Source: Candidatus Nanohalarchaeota archaeon (GTDB lineage: Archaea > EX4484-52 > B79-G9). From it: a stretch of DNA of 5,160 nucleotides. Shown here piece by piece: positions 1 through 5,160 of the stretch. Within the stretch, counting starts at the first letter, position 1, and every line of letters starts with the position of its first letter. Both the position numbers and the translations under genes were made by a program. Under the pieces are notes generated by a model that was not told where the DNA came from, searched no databases, and worked only from the letters and a program-made list of their open reading frames with translations. The stretch spans positions 1-5,160 of the forward strand of contig JAFCBW010000090.1 of the NCBI GenBank assembly GCA_017610525.1, read 5' to 3'.

Positions 1-1006
1 AACTCAATAAAAATCTTTTTTCCAATAGCAGTTCTTTGGCTAAGAGCTACTAATTCAAACAACAACAGTCTAAGAGGTTTATGTTCCAGAAGAGAAAGTA
101 TCGATTCCTGAACACTCTTGCGTTTTAATAACTTTGAAATATCTTTCTGAAAATCAAAATCTTTATCAATAATTGACTGCGCAGCAATCTTCCCGGAAAC
201 TATCGCAGAATAAATACCCTCACCATTATATCCAAAAGCAAGACCCGCAGCATCGCCAACGAGGTAGATATTACCAAATTTAAACCCACGATAATCATAA
301 TTGATAGTCATTGCCTGAAACTCAGCACCTTTTAAGTCAATATTCCTTTCTTCACACCACAAATCCAACCTCTTGCGCAACATAGGAATACTTATCGCTC
401 CTAGTGTTGCACCAGTTCCGACTGAAAAAGAATTCCTGTGTGGAAATATCCATGCAAATCGACATCCAAATCGCTTACTATCAAAACAAATTTCAATATT
501 ATCCACATGTTGATTTATGATATATTGAATTGTAATACCGATTTTATTTGTGGGTAAATCCAGATATCCTCTCACTTTAGACATACTTCCATCTGCACCT
601 ATAAGGTAATTATATCTTATTTTTTTACCACAACAAACAACATGATTCTTTCCAACAGAGCTTACTGCGCTACTTACTCTGATAGTTGCGCCGCAATCTT
701 CAACCCTTTTTTTCATATAAACACCAAGAGCCGCCCGGTCGATAGTGTACACTCTGTTTTTGTCATACTTTGCAAGGACGCTCTGATGAGGTGTACTCAT
801 ACGAGAGGAGTTAAAACTGCGCTCAAAAAGATTCTCAGGAATTCCAAGTTCTTTGCATTTTACAGAGACTCCTCCAGCGCAAACCTTCGGCCCACAACAT
901 CATTCTTCTCAAGAACCAGTACATCCTTCCCTGCGCGAGCAAGAACCTCAGCAGCGCGAAGCCCCGCGGGACCTGCCCCCACAATCACAACATCATGCTT
1001 TTCCAT
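1..1006 (-). pseudogene. Geranylgeranyl reductase family FAD-dependent oxidoreductase, frameshifted and cut by the left edge
   Basis: Homologue of the flavoproteins that reduce the geranylgeranyl chains of archaeal membrane lipids. Translation from ATG 1006-1004 gives an N-terminal Rossmann FAD site (GAGPAG at residues 10-15, acidic strand end VLEKND), then hits TAA at 862-860 after 48 codons. Moving to the next frame at the GGG of 893-891 restores the family: GPKVCAGG directly after VLEKNDVV, then GADGSMSKVR (137-146), FAWIFP (184-189) and GDAAG plus NGEGI (251-265). This frame stays open to base 3. Numbering assumes one inserted G; 335 residues are visible, and I expect roughly 50 more beyond the edge. 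The second frame has a TGA at 902-900, so no single frame covers both halves. One lost G (GGGG to GGG) explains everything; it may be a real mutation or a sequencing error. Apart from this the frame is clean and motif-rich, so any inactivation is recent. It is divergent from the PUA gene. Substrate is inferred from family only. Confidence 0.85.
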
Positions 1007-1024
1007 AGCATATCTTGACAATCA

Positions 1025-1036
1025 ATATTTATATTT
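1025..1036. promoter_or_regulatory. Shared AT-rich box, candidate bidirectional TATA element
   Basis: The segment AATATTTATATTT (1024-1036) reads AAATATAAATATT on the other strand, so it resembles an archaeal TATA box in both directions. Its centre lies about 25 bases from the minus-strand ATG at 1006 and about 25 bases from the plus-strand ATG at 1056. Archaeal TATA boxes sit about 26 bases before the transcription start, so both transcripts would begin at or next to their start codons. Neither gene has a clear Shine-Dalgarno sequence, which fits leaderless messages. The promoter role is inferred. Confidence 0.5.
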
Positions 1037-1055
1037 CAGACCCCCAGTTCATAGT

Positions 1056-1520
1056 ATGCAGCGCTATTTCCTCTCAAAAAAAGTCACAAAGAAAATCAAC
1101 AGCATGTTTCCGTCTGCCGATATATCCAAAAGTACTAAAGTAGAATACGTAAAAGACGAAGACCTTGAAGTCATATTTATGGACAATACACTATCGTTTT
1201 TCTATATTGACAAGAAACTTTTCCCTGCCCTCAAATTCATCCACGGGAAAGAAAATGACTTCAAAAAAATCACAGTAGACATGGGCGCAGTAAAATTCGT
1301 CTGCTCCGGCGCCGACATCATGCGCCCCGGCATAACCAGTATAGGCGAAAACATCTTAAAAGACGACACAGTAATAATAATCGACGAAAAAAACAAAAAA
1401 GCCCTCGCAGTAGGCACAGCACTAGACACATCAGAAAACATGGCCAGCACAAAGCAGGGAAAAACAGTAAAAAACATCCACTGGGTAGGCGACAAGATTT
1501 GGAATTATAGCATTGATTAA
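1056..1520 (+). CDS. MCT-1-like PUA domain RNA-binding protein
   Basis: A 154-residue protein with the architecture of archaeal relatives of eukaryotic MCTS1: an N-terminal pre-PUA region (about residues 1-70, the DUF1947 type) and a C-terminal PUA domain (about 72-150). The PUA signature is plain: GAVKFVCSGADIMRPGI at 77-93, a hydrophobic strand DTVIIID (104-110), ALAVG (116-120) and the closing IHWVGDKIW (141-149). Eukaryotic MCTS1 works with DENR on the small ribosomal subunit in reinitiation and recycling; the archaeal role is not settled, so only structured-RNA or ribosome binding is inferred. The frame is open back to 642, but that part is antisense to the reductase gene. ATG 1056 matches the family N terminus (MQRYFLSKK) and has a TATA-like box about 25 bases upstream. 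It probably forms a transcription unit with the membrane protein gene 17 bases downstream. Confidence 0.9.
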   Translation: MQRYFLSKKVTKKINSMFPSADISKSTKVEYVKDEDLEVIFMDNTLSFFYIDKKLFPALKFIHGKENDFKKITVDMGAVKFVCSGADIMRPGITSIGENILKDDTVIIIDEKNKKALAVGTALDTSENMASTKQGKTVKNIHWVGDKIWNYSID

Positions 1521-1526
1521 GACACA

Positions 1527-1531
1527 GAGGT
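1527..1531 (+). promoter_or_regulatory. Shine-Dalgarno sequence
   Basis: GAGGT, followed by AATACC, precedes the ATG at 1538 with a spacing of 6 bases and matches the archaeal GGAGGTGA consensus. It supports the 1538 start and fits an internal operon gene, unlike the first gene of the unit, which has no such site. Confidence 0.65.
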
Positions 1532-1537
1532 AATACC

Positions 1538-1915
1538 ATGCCAGAAAAAACCGCAAAAAAACAAAACAAGATCATCGAAAACATATCCAAAAAAACAATC
1601 GGGAAAAGCGCAGACACAATCGCAGACTACATAGACATCGTATCGCAGATGATAACAGAACACCTCAACCAGAGATACAATATAGAAAGAAAAGTCGAAG
1701 ACATAAAAAGCGCAACAATCCAGACACTATTCCTCTTCAAAAGAGAATTCGTAAAGACAATACTTGAAACCCTCCTCCTCACAACAGGCATACTCGCACT
1801 GATAGCCGGAACAGTCCTGCTGATGTCAAGATACATTCCACTGGACATTCTACTCGTCGGCTATGGATTCATTGTAAGCATTGCAGTCCTGATGAAAATG
1901 AAGCTCAAGATGTAA
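1538..1915 (+). CDS. Small two-helix membrane protein of unknown function
   Basis: I do not recognise this 125-residue protein. Residues 1-70 are hydrophilic, lysine-rich and probably helical (MPEKTAKKQNK..., with IERKVEDIKSA at 49-59). Two hydrophobic segments follow, about 73-96 (containing LLLTTGILALIAGTVLL) and 101-119 (PLDILLVGYGFIVSIAVLM), separated by a very short turn SRYIP. The tail KMKLKM is basic. There is no signal peptide and no cysteine, so a helical hairpin with both ends in the cytoplasm is likely. It starts 17 bases after the PUA gene, behind a good Shine-Dalgarno sequence, so the two are probably cotranscribed. Its last 11 bases overlap the 3' end of the convergent aspartate kinase gene. 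Reality is supported by the ribosome site, the operon position and codon endings in A and C like those of the PUA gene. A cytoplasmic platform anchored to the membrane is a guess. Confidence 0.75.
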   Translation: MPEKTAKKQNKIIENISKKTIGKSADTIADYIDIVSQMITEHLNQRYNIERKVEDIKSATIQTLFLFKREFVKTILETLLLTTGILALIAGTVLLMSRYIPLDILLVGYGFIVSIAVLMKMKLKM

Positions 1916-3200
1916 TCAGCTCCTTATGGAGCATATTCAAAAGAACATCTGTCCGGTCATTTGCCTTTATGCCAAAATATATCGCCGCACTCTGCCTGTC
2001 ATGTGATATAAACTCAATCTCAAGATTCACATCTGCAAGACACTTTGCTATTTTGCTCAAAACAATTGGATTATTCTCAACCTCCTCACCGACAATCGCA
2101 ATCGTATGCACCCTCTGCTGCCTTACCTCCCCAAACCCGGAAAGCTCATCCGCAATCTTCACACTGCCAGATGTCGTACACCCAATAATAGGATTGCCAG
2201 ACACAACAACATCAATATCACTCTCAATATTTGCAAACACCTTAGCAAGAAATCCCTCACTCCCAATCATTGAAGGATTGCGTATAGACATATGAGTCTG
2301 CTCAACCATAGTGATGCACTTCACACCATTATTCTTCGCAACAGGCACAATCCTCGTACCCTTATGCTCCGGTCGAAACGTATTTTTAATGACAACAGGG
2401 ATGCTCGAACCCTTAAGAGGCTCAAGAATTTTTGGATAGATTATCTTCGCTCCGTGCCCCGCCATCTCCTCTGCTTCAGAATAAGATATCTCATCAACCG
2501 TTCTCGCACCCTTCACAACCCGCGGATCAGCAGAAAGTATGCCGTCCCTGTCACTGTATATAATAACCTCCTCTGCGCCTATTGCCTCACCAATCAGAGT
2601 CGCAGTCTGGTCAGACCCCCCGCGGCTCATGCAAGCCATCTTCCCCTTCTCATTTGCAATAAAACCCTCGGTTATCACAACCTTTCCTGTTTTCATCTTC
2701 CTCTTTATCAACCCCGATGAACCTATTATCTTCTGGAAATACGGGTTCCCATTAATAAAATGCACAACATCACAGGCATCCACGTAAGAAACATCAATCT
2801 CCTTATCCTTAAGCAGGTAATACACAATCTGCACAGACATCCTCTCACCGAAACACTCAAGAGGGCAGACCGGAACCTTAATACACTCCTCAATTTCACC
2901 GATGATGTGCTCAATCGCGCATTTGGCATCTTCCCTGCATTTCCTGCCACTGATGCACTCATCAATAATGTTCAGGTGGCGCTTCCTCAATCCATGAAGA
3001 ATCTTCTTATCACCTGATATCTTCAAACCTATAAGCGCATCAGTAACCTTCCCATATTTCGAAGTCACTCCAAGCGCAGAAAAAACAACACACAGCCGAT
3101 CATCCTTATGACTCTTTATAATTTTGACTACATTACTAAGCGCACCCTTGCCCGCAACAGAAGTGCCTCCAAACTTGATAACAAGCGTCTTTTTACCCAT
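1905..3200 (-). CDS. Aspartate kinase (aspartokinase) with C-terminal ACT regulatory region
   Basis: Phosphorylates aspartate with ATP to 4-phospho-aspartate, the first step towards lysine, threonine and methionine. The 431 residues are near the usual size for a monofunctional aspartokinase. The amino acid kinase domain (about 1-290) shows KFGGTS at 9-14, VVFSALGVTSK (38-48), FGERMS (117-122), the catalytic-site run MSRGGSDQTA (191-200), YSDRDGI and SADPR (215-227), and EEMAGHGAKIIYP (244-256). Residues about 295-431 form two ACT-like units, the usual seat of feedback inhibition, so allosteric control by a pathway product is expected; the effector cannot be read. Q198 stands where many relatives have tyrosine (RGGSDYTA). 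ATG 3200 is preferred to an in-frame TTG at 3215, which lies inside the synthetase gene and adds five residues before the family start. It follows the synthetase stop by 4 bases, so translational coupling is likely; a weak AGTGAT lies just before the ATG. Confidence 0.92.
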   Translation of the reverse strand: MGKKTLVIKFGGTSVAGKGALSNVVKIIKSHKDDRLCVVFSALGVTSKYGKVTDALIGLKISGDKKILHGLRKRHLNIIDECISGRKCREDAKCAIEHIIGEIEECIKVPVCPLECFGERMSVQIVYYLLKDKEIDVSYVDACDVVHFINGNPYFQKIIGSSGLIKRKMKTGKVVITEGFIANEKGKMACMSRGGSDQTATLIGEAIGAEEVIIYSDRDGILSADPRVVKGARTVDEISYSEAEEMAGHGAKIIYPKILEPLKGSSIPVVIKNTFRPEHKGTRIVPVAKNNGVKCITMVEQTHMSIRNPSMIGSEGFLAKVFANIESDIDVVVSGNPIIGCTTSGSVKIADELSGFGEVRQQRVHTIAIVGEEVENNPIVLSKIAKCLADVNLEIEFISHDRQSAAIYFGIKANDRTDVLLNMLHKELITS

Positions 3201-3204
3201 ATAA

Positions 3205-4899
3205 TCACTTTTCAAGTGTAGTAAGTATCAAAACAGTCTCCTTCTGGCCAATCATTTTTATGAGTGATGTCAGCTTCGGGCCATGCTCCTTATTCAAAAG
3301 AGCAAGATAAGCGGCCCTGTAAAACTGCCTCGGCGCAATACCCGATTCATTCACAACTTCCTTAATCAGCTCCATGCACTCATTCTCCGTATATTCCCTT
3401 TTCTTAAGCAGCTTATCTCTAAACAACAAGAGAGCAGAAACCGCAGCATCGGAAAGATCACCCTTCATCTTCCCAGAAACCGACTTACTCACAATAAACT
3501 TATAATCATCGGGCGCAAACTCATCCACCCATCTCTTAGCATAAGCCAGGCGCTCAACAATATACTTCTTCTCACCCGCAGATATAGAAACAGGCACATG
3601 CCCTGTACGTACAAGCGCATCCATCGCAGGCCCCGCATCCCCTGTAATCTGCACAAGCGCTGCTGCGTAGGTAAATGGAATCTGTATTGGCATGGTCTTT
3701 TTGATAGGGTCCACATGCGAGAGCTCATATACCCGCTTCTCATGCTGCGCTTCTTTTTCATTTGCGATGCGTTCCTTGTCGTAGTATATGCGCTCAGTCC
3801 TGTCATAAGATTCATAGAGCAGTATAATCTTGTTAGTTCCGACCGGATCGAAGTCAATTACTGCATGTGGGCGCGTTTTTACAAGAAGATACCTAAGAAG
3901 AGTTGCAGGCGCATAGTCAGTCATGCCAACAAAGCTCACACCCATGCCTTTCGACGTACTCATCTTCTTTCCGCCAATAGTAAAAAACTCATACGCTTTG
4001 CCAATATCCTTCCGGCTCGACGGAAACGGCGGCGGAAAATCAAACACCTCATCACTGATAGCAATAGCCACACTCCTCGACCCACCGTAAGTAAAATGAT
4101 CCTTTCCCGCAGTCTCAACCGAAACACCAATAGTCGGCCATTTTGCTGCCCACTCAACTTTCCACGGGAACTTGCCCAGACCATCATAAGGGCTGACCTC
4201 ACCCTCATAACCGCAGCCCTTAGCCCAATCAACAAGATTTGCTTCGCACCGGTACTTCACAACCTCGCGCGCAGAATCCCACTCATAAGCATAAGTAGTC
4301 CCGATTTTACCACATTTTTCGCATATCGGGTTAAATGGGAGTCTTTTTGTCCCGATTGACCCCTTGCGCGAAAACCTGCTGTAGATTTCCTGGATCTTAT
4401 CTGCATTATCAAGCGCAATCTTGATAGTCCTGTTAAACAACCCTTTATCATAAGCATGCCCTGTACTCTGTATCTCTGCCTCAATCCCATATTCTTCGAA
4501 TTTTTGGGTGCACTCAGAAAAATAATAATCAGCAAAACTCTCATATCCTTTGACTGGCGATGGGATATTTCGAAACGGCACTCCCAGATACTTCTTATAA
4601 CTTGCAGGAAGATCCTTATTCATCTTGTCAAACGGGTCAATATCATCAGAAGACAATATGAACTTTGCGCGCATCCCCTTATCGCGCATAGCCTTCGCAA
4701 TACAGTCATGTATGACCCAGCCCCTGCCTGCGCCGATGTGAATCCTACCCGACGGCGTCTTCTCATCATAGACAATATAACCCTTTTGCTTCACTACCTT
4801 CTTCAGGATTGGGTCTTCTTGCGCGCGCTTGCGCACAGTTTCTGCAATATTGTCTGCCCAATGGATGTCCCTTTTTGGATTGGTTTTTTGCTGTGTCAT
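3205..4899 (-). CDS. lysS: Lysyl-tRNA synthetase, class I
   Basis: Charges tRNA-Lys with lysine in the cytoplasm. This is the class I enzyme found in most archaea and few bacteria, unrelated to the common class II LysRS. The 564 residues carry the Rossmann nucleotide site with a HIGH variant, HIGA, at 54-57 (PSGRIHIGAGRG), the conserved GKDHFTYGGS (265-274) and the KMSKS variant KMSTSK at 312-317. Between the two halves lies a probable zinc knuckle with cysteines at 193, 196, 218 and 229. The region from about 340 onward is helical and matches the alpha-helix cage domain used for anticodon recognition in this class. The start ATG 4899 gives a normal N terminus (MTQQKTNPKRDIHWAD) and no longer in-frame start is evident. 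GGCGAT lies 3 bases upstream, a poor ribosome site. It is the first gene of a unit with aspartate kinase. It looks intact and has no sign of transfer. Confidence 0.97.
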   Translation of the reverse strand: MTQQKTNPKRDIHWADNIAETVRKRAQEDPILKKVVKQKGYIVYDEKTPSGRIHIGAGRGWVIHDCIAKAMRDKGMRAKFILSSDDIDPFDKMNKDLPASYKKYLGVPFRNIPSPVKGYESFADYYFSECTQKFEEYGIEAEIQSTGHAYDKGLFNRTIKIALDNADKIQEIYSRFSRKGSIGTKRLPFNPICEKCGKIGTTYAYEWDSAREVVKYRCEANLVDWAKGCGYEGEVSPYDGLGKFPWKVEWAAKWPTIGVSVETAGKDHFTYGGSRSVAIAISDEVFDFPPPFPSSRKDIGKAYEFFTIGGKKMSTSKGMGVSFVGMTDYAPATLLRYLLVKTRPHAVIDFDPVGTNKIILLYESYDRTERIYYDKERIANEKEAQHEKRVYELSHVDPIKKTMPIQIPFTYAAALVQITGDAGPAMDALVRTGHVPVSISAGEKKYIVERLAYAKRWVDEFAPDDYKFIVSKSVSGKMKGDLSDAAVSALLLFRDKLLKKREYTENECMELIKEVVNESGIAPRQFYRAAYLALLNKEHGPKLTSLIKMIGQKETVLILTTLEK

Positions 4900-4920
4900 C
4901 TTATCGCCATTTCGCGTTTT

Positions 4921-4932
4921 AATGTTATAGTT
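4921..4932 (-). promoter_or_regulatory. Candidate TATA box of the lysS-aspartate kinase unit
   Basis: On the minus strand this reads AACTATAACATT, centred about 27 bases before the ATG at 4899. A transcript from here would start almost at the start codon, as proposed for the other two genes. A second possible box (CTATTTAGT, 4950-4942) lies further upstream. Both are weak matches and neither is confirmed. Confidence 0.35.
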
Positions 4933-4942
4933 AACGTCGTTA
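4932..4942. promoter_or_regulatory. Short odd palindrome next to the lysS TATA box
   Basis: TAACG-T-CGTTA is a perfect 5-base inverted repeat around one central base. It abuts the upstream side of the candidate TATA box, where the transcription factor B site would lie, so a repressor or activator bound here could control lysS. It is short enough to arise by chance. Confidence 0.2.
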
Positions 4943-4950
4943 CTAAATAG

Positions 4951-4958
4951 TCAAACTT
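4951..4958. repeat. Direct repeat TCAAACTT, left copy
   Basis: An identical 8-base copy lies at 5091-5098, so the two flank the hairpin cluster 4973-5088. They could be a target-site duplication left by a small inserted element. In AT-rich sequence a chance 8-base match over this distance is quite possible. Confidence 0.25.
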
Positions 4959-4972
4959 AGCCAAAGACCAAG

Positions 4973-5088
4973 AGACATTAATCTATCCGGGTGAATCTCC
5001 GATTCACTGGATCCTAAAAATCGTAGATTTTTAAGGATATGGTGAAGACATTAGTTCCAAAAGTTATGTCTTCACCTATAGATTGTCT
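4973..5088 (+). other. Three-hairpin four-way junction, candidate structured RNA or cruciform element
   Basis: Four inverted repeats nest exactly. The closing stem pairs AGACA (4973-4977) with TGTCT (5084-5088) and ATCTAT (4981-4986) with ATAGAT (5078-5083), leaving TTA bulged. Hairpin 1 is GTGAATC-TCC-GATTCAC (4991-5007), extended by a G-T pair and CC/GG to 4987-5010. Hairpin 2 (5011-5038) pairs ATCCT with AGGAT and AAAAATC with GATTTTT around GTA, with one bulged A. Hairpin 3 (5041-5076) has 11 perfect pairs, GGTGAAGACAT with ATGTCTTCACC, and a 14-base loop. Linkers are 0, 0, 2 and 1 bases. No coding frame explains this. The G-T pair slightly favours RNA from the plus strand, where TACTAAATAG (4941-4950) could be a TATA box about 26 bases before the stem and TTTT at 5088-5091 a terminator. 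Read from the minus strand it would lie 74 bases upstream of lysS, as a leader. A palindromic mobile-element remnant is the main alternative. Strand and function are unproven. Confidence 0.5.
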
Positions 5089-5090
5089 TT

Positions 5091-5098
5091 TCAAACTT
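5091..5098. repeat. Direct repeat TCAAACTT, right copy
   Basis: Partner of the copy at 4951-4958. It begins at the last T of the TTTT run that ends the hairpin cluster. Confidence 0.25.
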
Positions 5099-5105
5099 TA
5101 TTAAA

Positions 5106-5160
5106 TTACATGTTCAGGCGCCTGCCAGCATCACGAAAACACCCAAAAACATTTAAAATC
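5106..5160 (-). CDS. Possible C-terminal end of a gene entering from the right
   Basis: One minus-strand frame is open from the window edge for 17 codons and ends in TAA at 5108-5106, giving ILNVFGCFRDAGRRLNM. The other two minus frames have stops in this stretch. The sequence is too short to recognise and an open run of this length is expected by chance. If real, the gene would lie upstream of lysS on the same strand, with the hairpin cluster between them. A perfect palindrome CAGGCGCCTG (5115-5124) lies inside it. Confidence 0.15.
   Translation of the reverse strand, partial: ILNVFGCFRDAGRRLNM
5143..5159 (+). promoter_or_regulatory. Possible promoter for a plus-strand gene beyond the right edge
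   Basis: CCAAAAACATTTAAAAT combines an A-rich stretch like an archaeal transcription factor B site with a TATA-like ATTTAAAAT. If used, transcription would begin about 20 bases beyond the window. This competes with reading the same bases as the end of a minus-strand gene. Confidence 0.25.

Noticed and set aside
642..1055. Upstream extension of the PUA gene frame (138 codons)
   Set aside because: It is antisense to the clear reductase gene, and the family N terminus begins at ATG 1056.
1919..1932. GCTCC-TTAT-GGAGC hairpin between the convergent genes as a terminator
   Set aside because: The stem is only 5 pairs, no T run follows on either strand, and it lies within the kinase coding sequence.
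3201..3215. TTG start giving aspartate kinase five extra residues
   Set aside because: The ATG at 3200 matches the family start just ahead of KFGGTS and follows the synthetase stop directly.
3283..4359. Long plus-strand open frame of 358 codons
   Set aside because: It lies wholly opposite the strongly supported lysyl-tRNA synthetase gene, and its product has no recognisable motif and an unnatural composition.
4456..4950. Plus-strand open frame of 164 codons
   Set aside because: It is antisense to the start of lysS and has no motif or ribosome site.
4973..5088. tRNA gene, because the fold is a cloverleaf and hairpin 3 has GTTCCAAAA in its loop
   Set aside because: Stem lengths, triloops, overall length and the lack of a T arm with a 7-base loop all disagree with tRNA.
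4973..5088. T-box leader or known lysine riboswitch upstream of lysS
   Set aside because: No T-box core sequence and no conserved lysine-riboswitch core are visible on the minus strand, the junction has four rather than five helices, and both classes are known mainly from bacteria.
5115..5124. Perfect palindrome CAGGCGCCTG
   Set aside because: A 10-base palindrome with no partner site, T run or promoter relation cannot be assigned a role.
1..5160. CRISPR array, insertion sequence, rRNA or tRNA genes
   Set aside because: No regularly spaced repeats, transposase motifs or RNA gene consensus sequences were found on either strand.

Overview
The window looks archaeal. It carries a class I lysyl-tRNA synthetase, an MCT-1-like PUA protein of the archaeal/eukaryotic type, and a geranylgeranyl-reductase-family flavoprotein of the kind that saturates archaeal ether-lipid chains. 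Its candidate promoters are TATA boxes placed about 25 bases from start codons, with almost no leader. I cannot name the lineage from sequence alone.

Layout, left to right. Positions 1-1006 (minus) hold the geranylgeranyl reductase homologue. It runs off the left edge and is split by a one-base deletion in a G run at 891-893. A near-symmetrical AT-rich box (1025-1036) lies midway between its start and the divergent start at 1056, and could serve as a TATA box both ways. Positions 1056-1915 (plus) form a two-gene unit: a PUA-domain RNA-binding protein and a small two-helix membrane protein of unknown function. This unit meets, tail to tail with an 11-base overlap, a minus-strand unit (4899 to 1905) of lysyl-tRNA synthetase followed 4 bases later by aspartate kinase. 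The kinase opens the aspartate route to lysine, threonine and methionine, and the synthetase charges tRNA with lysine, so the pair may link lysine supply and use.

Positions 4900-5160 contain no convincing complete gene. They hold a candidate lysS promoter, a short odd palindrome, and the most unusual object in the window: three adjacent hairpins enclosed by a closing stem (4973-5088), with almost no unpaired linker. This is the plan of a compact four-way junction. It resembles no RNA family I recognise and is the best candidate for something undescribed. The last 55 bases may hold the 3' end of another minus-strand gene, or a plus-strand promoter for a gene beyond the edge.

The plus strand is richer in C than G in every line I counted, whichever strand is coding. 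This suggests a replication-linked strand asymmetry.
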